From Streptomyces sp. G-G2 (GTDB lineage: Bacteria; Actinomycetota; Actinomycetes; Streptomycetales; Streptomycetaceae), in the NCBI RefSeq assembly GCF_030063135.1, contig NZ_JASISO010000021.1:62001-126000 (forward strand): DNA of 64,000 bases, written 5' to 3'. The position numbers were made by a program, and so were the translations under genes. Shown here piece after piece: positions 25,287 through 33,410 of this stretch. Each line of letters starts with the position of its first letter. Position 1 is the first letter of the stretch. The notes beneath the pieces were generated by a model that ran no database searches, was not told the origin of the DNA, and was given only the letters and a program-made list of their open reading frames with translations.

Positions 25287-25634
25287 ATGGCGATCGACAT
25301 CAGGGACCTGCGCGCCGCCGGGCGCCTGGAGGCCCACGACGGCGCGGACCTGGTCGGGGGGATCGCCTACTTCGTGCTCTCCGCCGGACCGTCGGCGGGC
25401 GCCCTGGTCGCCGTGCACACGGTGGTCGAGCCGGGCCACGAGGGCCGCGGCATCGCCGGGGACCTCGTCCGCGCCTTCTACGCGATCGCGGCCGCCGAGA
25501 AGGTGGCCGTGGTCGCGCTCTGCCCGTATGCCGCGAGCTGGGCCGCCCGGCACCCCGACGAGGCGCCGCAGCCCCCCGCCGAGGCGGTGGAAGCGGCGAA
25601 GCGGCAGCTGGACACGGACCCGGACCTCTGGTGA
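25287..25634 (+). CDS. GNAT-like N-acetyltransferase (COG2388 type)
   Basis: A 115-aa protein of the short YjdJ-like GNAT group: AYFVLSAGPSAGALVAVHTVVEPGHEGRGIAGDLVRAF is broken up by the acetyl-CoA loop motif (GHEGRGIAGDL) and ends with ALCPYAASWAARHP, typical of the family. ATG start with AAGGAG upstream, 23 bp after panD; its stop overlaps the racemase start by 4 bp. It is not obviously PanZ, but the coupling to panD is suggestive. Confidence 0.85.
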   Translation: MAIDIRDLRAAGRLEAHDGADLVGGIAYFVLSAGPSAGALVAVHTVVEPGHEGRGIAGDLVRAFYAIAAAEKVAVVALCPYAASWAARHPDEAPQPPAEAVEAAKRQLDTDPDLW

Positions 25635-26311
25635 GCGGGGCGGGCACGCTGACCCTGCTCCACACGTCCGCGGTGCACGTCCCCGCCTTCGAGGCGCTGC
25701 GCGACCGGAACCACCCCGGGGTCGGGCTGCGCCACATCGTGGAGCCGGGGCTGCTGGAACGGGCCCGCGCGGCCGGACCCGAGGCGGTGGCGGCCCAGAT
25801 CGCGGCCCTGCTCGGTGCGCGAGCCGCGGACGGTGCGGACCGGGGGCCGGCGCTCTGCACCTGCTCCACCATCGGCGCGGTCGCCGAGGCCCTCGCCCCG
25901 GCGCTGGGCCGCGCGGTCCTGCGGGTCGACCGGCCCATGGCCGCGGCGGCCGTCCGCGGGGGCTCCCGCGTCGCGGTCCTCGCCGCGGTGGAGAGCACCC
26001 TGGCCCCGACCCTGGCCCTGCTGGAGGAGGAGGCCGCCGCCCTCGGCCGGGAGCGGCCCGGGTACGCGGCGACCGCGGCCCTGCTGCCGCGGGTGGTCGA
26101 GGGAGCCTGGGAGCGGTTCGAGGCGGGCGACGACGCCGGGTACCTCGCCCGGGTGGCCGCGGCGGCGGACGCGGTGACGGGCGCGGACGTGATCGTGCTG
26201 GCCCAGGCCTCGATGGCGGGGGCGGTGGACCTCGTACGCACGAACGTTCCGGTGCTCGCCAGCCCCGCGATCGGCCTGGCCGCGGCGGTGGAAGCGCTCC
26301 GGCGGGCATAG
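25631..26311 (+). CDS. Asp/Glu racemase-superfamily protein
   Basis: A 226-aa protein of the aspartate/glutamate/hydantoin racemase fold. The first active-site cysteine region is visible (ALCTCSTIGAVAE); the position of the second catalytic cysteine reads LAQASMAG with no cysteine, so a two-base racemase mechanism is doubtful and a decarboxylase, isomerase or non-catalytic role is possible. GTG start overlaps the acetyltransferase stop by 4 bp. Its place in a panD operon suggests aspartate-related chemistry, but this is inference. Confidence 0.75.
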   Translation: MSGAGTLTLLHTSAVHVPAFEALRDRNHPGVGLRHIVEPGLLERARAAGPEAVAAQIAALLGARAADGADRGPALCTCSTIGAVAEALAPALGRAVLRVDRPMAAAAVRGGSRVAVLAAVESTLAPTLALLEEEAAALGRERPGYAATAALLPRVVEGAWERFEAGDDAGYLARVAAAADAVTGADVIVLAQASMAGAVDLVRTNVPVLASPAIGLAAAVEALRRA

Positions 26312-26339
26312 GGGCCGGTATCGCGGGAAGGTGGGCCGT

Positions 26340-26675
26340 ATGGTGCGAAACGTAGAGGTCCAGAGCTCCCGGCGGCCCCCGAACCCGTTCCCCGCCCCGC
26401 CCCGCGGCGATATCGAGCCGATCCCGGAACCCGGGGTACCGGACCCGGCCGTCCCGGAACCGACGACGCCGGACCCGTTCCCGGCGCCCTGGCCCGGCCC
26501 CGGCGTGCCCGACCCGGGAACCCCGGACCCGGGGAGGCCCGGCCCGGGAACCCCCGACCCCGTGCCCGCGCCGCCCCGGCCCGCGCCGCCGGTCCCCGGG
26601 CCCGTTCCCGAGCCCGACCCGGTCCCGCCGCCCCCGGGGCCCGCGCCGCTCCCGCAGCCCGGACCCCTCGGCTGA
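26340..26675 (+). CDS. proline-rich hypothetical protein
   Basis: A 111-aa open frame, almost all Pro/Gly/Asp/Ala with PDP and PxP repeats after a short N-terminus (MVRNVEVQSSRRPPNPF). No signal peptide or membrane helix. It is 28 bp after the racemase gene with GGAAGG upstream of the ATG, which supports translation, but low-complexity Pro-rich frames can arise by chance in GC-rich DNA. Confidence 0.5.
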   Translation: MVRNVEVQSSRRPPNPFPAPPRGDIEPIPEPGVPDPAVPEPTTPDPFPAPWPGPGVPDPGTPDPGRPGPGTPDPVPAPPRPAPPVPGPVPEPDPVPPPPGPAPLPQPGPLG

Positions 26676-26739
26676 TTCTTCGGCGGCGCCGTCGGCGGTA
26701 CCGCCCGCAGCGTCCGCGCCGACGGGCCGGTCCGCCGGG

Positions 26740-28182
26740 TCAGTCGGTGCGGACCTCTGAGCGGTCGCCGCTCCAGAGGGTGTGGAACGAGCCCTCGCGG
26801 TCCGTACGCCGGTAGGTGTGCGCCCCGAAGTAGTCCCGCTGGCCCTGCGTCAGGGCGGCGGGGAGCCGCTCCGCCCGCAGCGCGTCGTAGTACGCCAGCG
26901 AGGCCGCGAAGGCGGGCACCGGTACGCCCTGGCCGACGGCGGTCGCCAGCACCGCCCGCCAGTCGTCCTGAGCCGCGCCGATCTCCTGCGCGAACCGCTC
27001 GTCGGCCAGCAGGCTCGGCAGGTCCGGCCGGGCGTCGTACGCGGCCCGGATCCGGTCCAGGAAAGCCGCCCGGATGATGCAGCCGCCCCGCCACAGCGAG
27101 GCCACGGCGCCCGGGTCCACGCCCCAGCCGTACTCCTCGCTGCCGGCCTGGATCTGGTGGAAGCCCTGGGTGTACGAGACGATCTTGGATGCGTACAGGG
27201 CCTGCTCCACCCGGGCGGCGAACGCGTCCGCCTCCTCCGGCGCGAGGGCGGCCGCAACCGGGCCCGCGAGCGTCCGTGAGGCGGCGCGCAGCTCCCCGTG
27301 GCCGGAGACGGCGCGGGCGAAGACGGCCTCGGCGATCCCGGACACCGGAACCCCGAGGTCCAGGGCGATCTGCACGGTCCAGCGGCCGGTGCCCTTCTGC
27401 TCGGCCGCGTCGGCGACCACGTCGACGTAGGGACGCCCGGTCGCGGCGTCCGTGTGGGCGAGCACCACCGCCGTGATCTCGATCAGGTAGGAGTCCAGCC
27501 GCCCCCGGTTCCATTCGCGGAAGGTCTCCGCGATCCGTGCGGGGGAGTAGCCGGCGACCTCGCGCAGCAGGTGGTAGGCCTCCGCGATCAGCTGCATGTC
27601 GGCGTACTCGATGCCGTTGTGCACCATCTTCACGAAGTGGCCCGCGCCGTCGGGACCCATGTGCGAGGTGCAGGGCGTGCCGTCGGCGGCCTTGGCGGAG
27701 ATCTTCTCCAGCATCGGGCCCAGGGCCTCCCACGACTCCGGCGAGCCGCCGGGCATGATGCTCGGCCCGAGCAGCGCGCCCTCCTCACCGCCGGAGATGC
27801 CCACGCCCACGAAGTGGATGCCCTGCTCGCGCAGCTCGCGCTCACGGCGCCGGGTGTCTTCGAAGTGCGCGTTCCCGCCGTCGATGATCACGTCGCCCGG
27901 CTCCAGCAGCGGCGCGAACTCGTGGATCACCGCGTCGGTCGGCTCCCCGGCCTTGACCATGATGACGAGGCGCCGGGGGCGCTCCAGCGCGTCGGCGAAC
28001 TCCTTGGCGGACTCGGCGGCGATGAACGTGCCCTCGTGGCCGAATTCCTCCACCAGGGCCCGGGTCTTCGAGGCGGTGCGGTTGTGGACGGCCGTGGTGT
28101 AGCCGTTCCGGGCGAAGTTGCGGGCGAGGTTGCTGCCCATCACCGCGAGCCCGGTGACGCCGATCTGGGCCGTGCTGCTCAT
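26740..28182 (-). CDS. gnd: NADP-dependent 6-phosphogluconate dehydrogenase, decarboxylating
   Basis: A 480-aa enzyme of the pentose phosphate pathway (6-phosphogluconate to ribulose 5-phosphate, making NADPH). Rossmann start IGVTGLAVMGSNLARNFA with NRT for NADP, substrate signature around GVGISGGEEGALLGPSIMPGG and HFVKMVHNGIEY with catalytic Lys, and the C-terminal GQRDYFGAHTYRR. Length is that of the long (homodimeric, NADP) form. Streptomycetes usually carry more than one copy. Convergent with the Pro-rich gene; a hexanucleotide repeat lies before its start. Confidence 0.96.
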   Translation of the reverse strand: MSSTAQIGVTGLAVMGSNLARNFARNGYTTAVHNRTASKTRALVEEFGHEGTFIAAESAKEFADALERPRRLVIMVKAGEPTDAVIHEFAPLLEPGDVIIDGGNAHFEDTRRRERELREQGIHFVGVGISGGEEGALLGPSIMPGGSPESWEALGPMLEKISAKAADGTPCTSHMGPDGAGHFVKMVHNGIEYADMQLIAEAYHLLREVAGYSPARIAETFREWNRGRLDSYLIEITAVVLAHTDAATGRPYVDVVADAAEQKGTGRWTVQIALDLGVPVSGIAEAVFARAVSGHGELRAASRTLAGPVAAALAPEEADAFAARVEQALYASKIVSYTQGFHQIQAGSEEYGWGVDPGAVASLWRGGCIIRAAFLDRIRAAYDARPDLPSLLADERFAQEIGAAQDDWRAVLATAVGQGVPVPAFAASLAYYDALRAERLPAALTQGQRDYFGAHTYRRTDREGSFHTLWSGDRSEVRTD

Positions 28183-28204
28183 GCGTGTGCTCCTGGTGTC
28201 GTCG

Positions 28205-28249
28205 GGGTGCGGGTGCGGGTGCGGGTGCGAGGTGCGAGGTGCGAGGTGC
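28205..28249. repeat. GGGTGC/GAGGTGC tandem repeats
   Basis: GGGTGC four times (28205-28228) followed by GAGGTGC three times (28229-28249), 23 bp upstream of the gnd start, in its leader or promoter. Length changes here could alter gnd expression. Confidence 0.9.
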
Positions 28250-28463
28250 GGGGTTCCGGTCCGTCGTTCCGTGCGCCGCGGCGCGCCGTCGTGCCGACGC
28301 TTTCACGCGGGACCGCCGACGCTACATCGGGACACACCCTTATAGATCTCCTACCCGTCGAGATCACCTCAACGGCCCTTGCTGTGCGCGGTGTTGCGCC
28401 ACTTGTCAGGTCCCGGCCGTGACGTTAGGTTGTGCGGTTCCTGATGTCTTCAAGGGGGCTCCC

Positions 28464-29717
28464 ATGGGCGCACGGGCCCGGCACCGCCGGTACCAGCCAA
28501 GCACCATCAACCGGGCCTCGTTGGTGGTGACCGCGGGCGGCGCCGGAATCGCCCTGCCCTTCATCGGCGTCGGAGCCGCGCACGCGGCTTCCGTCGACAC
28601 CTGGGACAAGGTCGCGGCCTGCGAGTCCACGCACAACTGGCACATCAACACGGGCAACGGCTATTACGGCGGGCTCCAGTTCACCCAGAGCACCTGGCGC
28701 GCCTTCGGCGGTACCTCGTACGCCGCCCGCGCCGACCTGGCGACCAAGGACCAGCAGATCGCGGTCGCCGAGAAGGTGCTCGGCTCGCAGGGTCCGCAGG
28801 CCTGGCCCGTCTGCTCCAAGGAAGCGGGTCTGAGCCGCAGCGGCGGTACACCGGCGGTGACCCCGGACGTGCAGCCCGCGGCGGCGAAGGCGCAGACGAA
28901 GACCCCCGCACAGCCGCGGGCGGCGAAGCCGCAGACCGCGCAGGCCGCACCCGTCGCGAACCAGAGCGCGTCGGCCGCCCCGACCGGGAGCCCGGTCGCC
29001 GCGAACCCGTACGTCGTCGTGCGGGGCGACTCCCTCTCGGGCATCGCCCAGGGCCAGCACGTCGAAGGCGGCTGGCAGGCGCTCTACGAGACCAACCGGA
29101 CCGCCGTCGGCGCCGACCCCGACATGATCTTCCCGGGTCAGCGGCTCACCCTGCGGGTCACGGCCGCGCCGGTCACCCCGCCGCCCGCCAATACCCCGCC
29201 GCCCGCGGCCGTGAAGCCGCCCGCGCCCTCTCCGGAGAAGCCGCCGCGGACCGCCGATCCGGTCAAGCCCGTCGAATCGGCGGCGGCCAAGCCGAAGCCC
29301 GCGTCCGCCTCGGGAACGTTCGTCGCGCCCGTCGACGGGGGCCTCGGCACGGCCTACCGCGTCGCGGGTTCCTCATGGTCCAGCGGATACCACACGGGCG
29401 TCGATTTCCCGGTGTCGACCGGCACCGCCGTCAAGGCCGTCGCCCCCGGCGAGGTCGTCTCGGCGGGCTGGGCGGGCGCCTACGGCTACCAGGTCGTCAT
29501 CCGGCACACCGACGGCCGGTACTCGCAGTACGCGCACCTCTCGGCGCTCGGTGTCAAAGCCGGTCAGCAGGTGAGCGGGGGAACGCGGATCGGCCGCTCC
29601 GGCTCGACCGGCAACACCACCGGACCGCACCTGCACTTCGAGATCCGGACCGGGCCCGGCTACGGCACGGACGTGGACCCGCTGGCCTACCTGCGCGGGC
29701 ACGGCGTGGACGTCTGA
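28464..29717 (+). CDS. Rpf-like transglycosylase-LysM-M23 peptidase cell-wall protein
   Basis: A 417-aa exported protein joining three wall modules: signal peptide (to about 42, AHAA), an Rpf/transglycosylase-like domain (about 45-125, WDKVAACESTHNWHIN, GGLQFTQSTW, catalytic Glu in ACES), a LysM peptidoglycan-binding domain (about 183-230, VVVRGDSLSGIA), a long Ala/Pro linker, and an M23 metalloendopeptidase domain (about 300-410) with zinc ligands in YHTGVDF and HLHFE. Both glycan and peptide bonds could be cut, fitting spore germination or resuscitation. ATG at 28464 with AGGGGG upstream. I looked for a c-di-AMP riboswitch in the leader, as in some rpf genes, and did not see one. Its 3' end overlaps the antisense DMT gene. 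Confidence 0.92.
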   Translation: MGARARHRRYQPSTINRASLVVTAGGAGIALPFIGVGAAHAASVDTWDKVAACESTHNWHINTGNGYYGGLQFTQSTWRAFGGTSYAARADLATKDQQIAVAEKVLGSQGPQAWPVCSKEAGLSRSGGTPAVTPDVQPAAAKAQTKTPAQPRAAKPQTAQAAPVANQSASAAPTGSPVAANPYVVVRGDSLSGIAQGQHVEGGWQALYETNRTAVGADPDMIFPGQRLTLRVTAAPVTPPPANTPPPAAVKPPAPSPEKPPRTADPVKPVESAAAKPKPASASGTFVAPVDGGLGTAYRVAGSSWSSGYHTGVDFPVSTGTAVKAVAPGEVVSAGWAGAYGYQVVIRHTDGRYSQYAHLSALGVKAGQQVSGGTRIGRSGSTGNTTGPHLHFEIRTGPGYGTDVDPLAYLRGHGVDV

Positions 29718-30653
29718 GGGCTCCGCACCCGCGAAGCCCGCCGCGGATCCGGCGGCCTCCGCCGACGCGAAGTCCGCGTCGGCGGGCGCCGCGTCGCCGG
29801 AGGGCACCCGAGCGCCGGGCGGAACGACCGTGAGCAGCACCAGGCCCGCCGCGGCGACCGCCGCGCTCAGCAGCGCGGCCACCGTGCCGAGGGCGCCGTA
29901 GCGGAAGCTCTCGCCGAACAGCCAGATGCCGACGCCCGCCGCGACCACCGGATTGACCACCGTCACCGTAGCCAGCGGCGCGGTCAGCCCGGCGCCCCGG
30001 TAGGCCGCCTGGGACAGCAGCAGCCCGGCCGCCGCCAGTGCGGCGATGGAGGCCAGCTGCGAGGCCTGGCCGAACACGGCGCCCCGTTCGACGCCTTCGG
30101 CCACCGACTTGGTGAACACCGAGGCCATGCCGAAGGCGGTACCGGCCGCGGCCGCCAGCAGCACGCTGCGCATGACCGCCCGGGGCACCCGGTGGGCCGC
30201 CAGGAGCAGGGCCGCCGCCAGCGCGGCCGTCACGGTCAGCAGCAGACTGCGCTCGCCGCCCGACAGGGTCTGCTCCGCGCGCCCGTCACCACCGGTCAGC
30301 GCCAGCAGCCCGGCCAGTCCCACCGTGGCCAGCACCGCCCCGCGCCAGGCGGCCGTGCCCGAGCGGCGGCCGACGAAGACGGCGGCCAGCGGCAGGGCGA
30401 AGACGATCGTGAGCGCGCCCAGCGGCTGGACCAGGCTCAGCGGGCCGTAGGCCAGCGCCGCCACGTGCAGCAGCGCGCCGAGCCCGTTCAGTGCGACGGC
30501 CAGCCACCAGCCGCTCCGGGCCAGCGGCGCGTAGTGCTGCCGCTCGTCGCCGCCCGCCGCCACGCGCTCCTGCACGATGGCACCGGCGGCGTAGGCGAGC
30601 GCGGAGACAAGGCAGAGGAGGACTGACACGGCGAGGGCACTCATGTCGGCCAC
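29373..30653 (-). CDS. DMT-type transporter, 3' end antisense to neighbour
   Basis: The first 285 residues are a polytopic membrane protein of the drug/metabolite transporter kind, about nine or ten helices (VSVLLCLVSALAYAAGAIV, GLGALLHVAALAYGPLSLVQPLGALTI), ending near VVPPGARVP. The frame then stays open for another 140 hydrophilic residues and stops only at 29373, so it overlaps the convergent peptidase gene by 345 bp. The extension is antisense of well-conserved M23 sequence and unlikely to be functional; a lost stop codon or a small frameshift is more likely. Start is GTG 30653 or ATG 30644. Substrate unknown. Confidence 0.72.
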   Translation of the reverse strand: MADMSALAVSVLLCLVSALAYAAGAIVQERVAAGGDERQHYAPLARSGWWLAVALNGLGALLHVAALAYGPLSLVQPLGALTIVFALPLAAVFVGRRSGTAAWRGAVLATVGLAGLLALTGGDGRAEQTLSGGERSLLLTVTAALAAALLLAAHRVPRAVMRSVLLAAAAGTAFGMASVFTKSVAEGVERGAVFGQASQLASIAALAAAGLLLSQAAYRGAGLTAPLATVTVVNPVVAAGVGIWLFGESFRYGALGTVAALLSAAVAAAGLVLLTVVPPGARVPSGDAAPADADFASAEAAGSAAGFAGAEPSDVHAVPAQVGQRVHVRAVAGPGPDLEVQVRSGGVAGRAGAADPRSPAHLLTGFDTERREVRVLRVPAVGVPDDDLVAVGARPARRDDLAGGDGLDGGAGRHREIDARVVSAGP

Positions 30654-30668
30654 AATGCCTGGTTCGAC

Positions 30669-30724
30669 TTGAGTATTCCTCGTCCCACAGGTGGTGATCG
30701 CCTGTACTCCTTGAGTAGTACAGG
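30669..30724. promoter_or_regulatory. palindrome and direct repeats in divergent promoter
   Basis: Perfect 8-bp arms CCTGTACT (30701-30708) and AGTACAGG (30717-30724) with an 8-bp spacer, plus the heptamer TTGAGTA at 30669 and again at 30711, 42 bp or four helical turns apart. It lies between the transporter and SDR genes; a candidate operator for either. Confidence 0.5.
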
Positions 30725-30996
30725 AGTAGCAAAGCTGTAGTCCTCCCGCCCGTCACGGGGTGTTCCGTCCCTCCTGGGCGTGCGCCTGTAGCACGACCGC
30801 CCGCGGCTGCCCAGGGGGTTGGGCGGGGAAACCGGCGGGACGTCGCCTTCGCCTGCGCAGCGTGATGATCGGATCGCCGTGCGTCAGGAGAGGGGGAACG
30901 GGTTTGGTTCCGGGCGCGTGGGATCCGTACAGTTTCCCTTTTGGAGAGTTCGCGACACGCGGGCGCGGACGAGTTGATCGAGGAACGGCAACGGCC

Positions 30997-32460
30997 ATGA
31001 CGGTGACCGAAGACATCCAGACGTACGGACCGGGGATCGACCCCGAGCGCCTGGCCGTCTGCCTCGCAGTGCTCGACGAGCTGGACAAGCTGGACGTCGA
31101 TCACCCCGACGCCGTCACCGTACGCCGCGCCACCGCGGGCATCTACCGCACGGTCAAGCAGCGCCGCCGCCAGGACCGCCGCGCCGCCAAGACGGCCAAC
31201 GACAAGGCCGTCACCGAGGCGACCGCGACCGGCTCGGCCGACCGCATCGACGACGAGACCCAGGGCAACGCCCTGAGCGCCGCGACGAGGGGCCCGGTCG
31301 CCGGAATACTCCAGCGCCCCCGCTCCTGCTACGTCTGCAAGACGCGCTACGTCGAGGTCGACGCCTTCTACCACCAGCTCTGCCAGGACTGCGCCGCCTT
31401 CAACCGCGAGCGCCGCGACGCCCGGACCGACCTCTCCGGCCGCCGCGCCCTGCTCACCGGCGGCCGCGCCAAGATCGGCATGTACATCGCGCTGCGGCTG
31501 CTGCGCGACGGCGCCCACACCACCATCACCACCCGCTTCCCGAACGACGCGGTCCGCCGCTTCAAGGCGATGCCCGACAGCCACGAGTGGCTGCACCGCC
31601 TGAAGATCGTCGGCATCGACCTGCGCGACCCGGCCCAGGTCGTGGCGCTCGCCGACTCGGTCGCCGCCGAGGGCCCCCTCGACATCCTGATCAACAACGC
31701 CGCGCAGACCGTACGCCGCTCCCCGGGCGCCTACAGCGAGCTGGTCGCCGCCGAGAGCGCCCCGCTGCCCGCGGGCGAGCTGCCCGCCTCCGAGGTCATC
31801 GGCACCTTCGGCAGTGGCACCGTCGACCGGGTCGCGGCCCTGCCCAGCGGCCACGGCGAGAAGCTCAGCGCCCAGGACGTCACCGAGCTGGCGCTGGTCT
31901 CCGGCTCGGCCTCGCTGGAGCGGATCGCCGCAGGTACCGCCATCGACGCGGGCGGCCTGGTCCCGGACCTGCACGACACCAACAGCTGGATCCAGACGGT
32001 GTCCGAGGTGGACCCGATCGAGCTGCTCGAAGTCCAGCTGTGCAACTCCACCGCGCCGTTCATCCTGATCAGCAAGCTGCGCCCGGCCATGGCCGCGGCC
32101 GCCGCCGGGCGCCGCTACGTGGTCAACGTCTCCGCGATGGAAGGCGTCTTCGGCCGCGGCTACAAGGGCGCCGGTCACCCGCACACCAACATGGCGAAGG
32201 CCGCGCTGAACATGCTGACGCGCACCAGCGCCCAGGAGATGTACCAGTCGGACCAGATCCTGATGACCGCGGTCGACACCGGCTGGATCACCGACGAGCG
32301 CCCGCACCCGGACAAGGTCCGGCTCGCGGAGGAGGGCTTCCATGCCCCGCTCGACCTGGTCGACGGCGCGGCCCGGGTCTACGACCCGATCGTCCGCGGC
32401 GAGGCGGGCGAGGACCTCTACGGCGTCTTCCTCAAGGACTACGCGCCCGGCAACTGGTAG
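30997..32460 (+). CDS. SDR-like oxidoreductase with zinc ribbon and no catalytic Tyr
   Basis: A 487-aa protein. Residues 1-100 are helical and charged; a four-cysteine knuckle (C111, C114, C129, C132) follows; a Rossmann SDR domain starts near 148 with TGGRAKIG (154-161) and NNAAQT. The usual Y-x-x-x-K reads T397-N-M-A-K401, so the catalytic tyrosine is absent although Lys and the preceding Ser (NVSAMEG) remain. A large insert of about 80 residues separates the NNA motif from the substrate half. ATG start with GAGGAA upstream. It may bind NAD(P) and a nucleic acid or protein partner rather than reduce a substrate; homologues appear conserved in actinomycetes, but I cannot name a function. Confidence 0.78.
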   Translation: MTVTEDIQTYGPGIDPERLAVCLAVLDELDKLDVDHPDAVTVRRATAGIYRTVKQRRRQDRRAAKTANDKAVTEATATGSADRIDDETQGNALSAATRGPVAGILQRPRSCYVCKTRYVEVDAFYHQLCQDCAAFNRERRDARTDLSGRRALLTGGRAKIGMYIALRLLRDGAHTTITTRFPNDAVRRFKAMPDSHEWLHRLKIVGIDLRDPAQVVALADSVAAEGPLDILINNAAQTVRRSPGAYSELVAAESAPLPAGELPASEVIGTFGSGTVDRVAALPSGHGEKLSAQDVTELALVSGSASLERIAAGTAIDAGGLVPDLHDTNSWIQTVSEVDPIELLEVQLCNSTAPFILISKLRPAMAAAAAGRRYVVNVSAMEGVFGRGYKGAGHPHTNMAKAALNMLTRTSAQEMYQSDQILMTAVDTGWITDERPHPDKVRLAEEGFHAPLDLVDGAARVYDPIVRGEAGEDLYGVFLKDYAPGNW

Positions 32461-32507
32461 CCGGGCCGCCGGGCTCCGCCCGCTCCGGGCCGCCGGGGCT
32501 CCGCCCG
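32461..32507. repeat. GC-rich tandem duplication after stop
   Basis: Near-identical 22/23-bp units beginning CCGGGCCGCCGGG at 32461 and 32485 directly follow the SDR stop codon. Confidence 0.8.
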
Positions 32508-32545
32508 TCGGGGACGTCCGGTCCCTCCCGCCCAGGGCCGTCCGT

Positions 32546-33121
32546 TCAGGACGTGCGGTCGTACGCCCCGGCCGCCACCCGCTCCAGCACCGGCCGCCAG
32601 TCCTCCATCACCCCCGCGTCCAGCCCGACGACCTTGCCCGCGTCGTCGGCCTGGCGCAGGGTGACCGCGGCCGCCGCGTCCGGATCCGCCGCGAACGCCG
32701 CGGCCTCCGCCGGACTCATCACGCCGCCCTGCGCGCGCAGGGTCAGCGCGCTCTGCGGGGACAGCGCCCGCCCCGGTTCCACGGCCGCCAGATAACGCTT
32801 CGCGGGCACGTGCAGCCGGACCAGCCGTGTCACCCGGGCGCCGAGCAGGGGCCGGACCGCCTCCGCGCCGTGCCGGGCGTGCCCCGCGTCGTCCCCCGGG
32901 AACAGCAGGTGGCCCAGATCGTGGACCAGCCCCGCCACCTGCAACTCCTTGTCGAAGGGGTGGGAGCGCCGCAGCAGTGCGGCGGTCTGCAGCGCGTGGT
33001 CGTGCAGATCGACGGGGTCCCCGCCGCGGTCGGGTGCGTCCCACGCCCCGCGGCAGGCGCGCAGTAGGTCCATCAGCTCCTCGACGCAGCCGATCACCAC
33101 CGGCTTCCCGGATTCCAGCAC
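32546..33121 (-). CDS. HD-domain oxygenase-like protein (PhnZ/TmpB type)
   Basis: A 191-aa HD-superfamily protein. Metal ligands in order: His in HDHALQ, HD in LVHDLGHLL, His in GHARHGAEAV, and Asp in RQADDAGK; RLHVPAKRY and LSPQSALTLRAQGG match the substrate-binding part of the mixed-valent diiron oxygenases such as PhnZ and TmpB, which cleave C-P bonds of hydroxyphosphonates. The alternative, a plain HD phosphohydrolase, is less likely given the KRY motif. GTG at 33121 is chosen for the GGGAGGAG upstream. No phosphonate transporter or TmpA-like oxygenase is adjacent. Confidence 0.78.
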   Translation of the reverse strand: MLESGKPVVIGCVEELMDLLRACRGAWDAPDRGGDPVDLHDHALQTAALLRRSHPFDKELQVAGLVHDLGHLLFPGDDAGHARHGAEAVRPLLGARVTRLVRLHVPAKRYLAAVEPGRALSPQSALTLRAQGGVMSPAEAAAFAADPDAAAAVTLRQADDAGKVVGLDAGVMEDWRPVLERVAAGAYDRTS

Positions 33122-33410
33122 CAGGGCTCCTCCCGTCGCGCGATCCGTCAGGTATCCCGCCGAGCAGAGCAGCCCCACCCGTCGTCGCGGCGGACGAGGT
33201 CCTGAATTCCGGGGGAAATCAAGAGGTCTAAAGTGGATTTTACCTTTCCATCGAGCGGGCCTCCGCTCATATGTGTACCCTGAAGCGCACGGACGGCCCC
33301 ACCAAGGCAACGCTCCGTATCGAAAGCCATGGCGCCACCGCGTCCGGATGTCCTTTTCTTGCCCGGCAGCGGCACGCCCGCCGGGTTACGCGACACAAAA
33401 GGAGTGCGCG

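Noticed and set aside
28205..28249. Possible CRISPR array
   Set aside because: Units of 6-7 bp directly adjacent with no spacers; a simple tandem repeat.
28250..28463. c-di-AMP (ydaO) riboswitch before the Rpf-LysM-M23 gene
   Set aside because: Some streptomycete rpf genes have one, but I could not find its conserved motifs in this leader.
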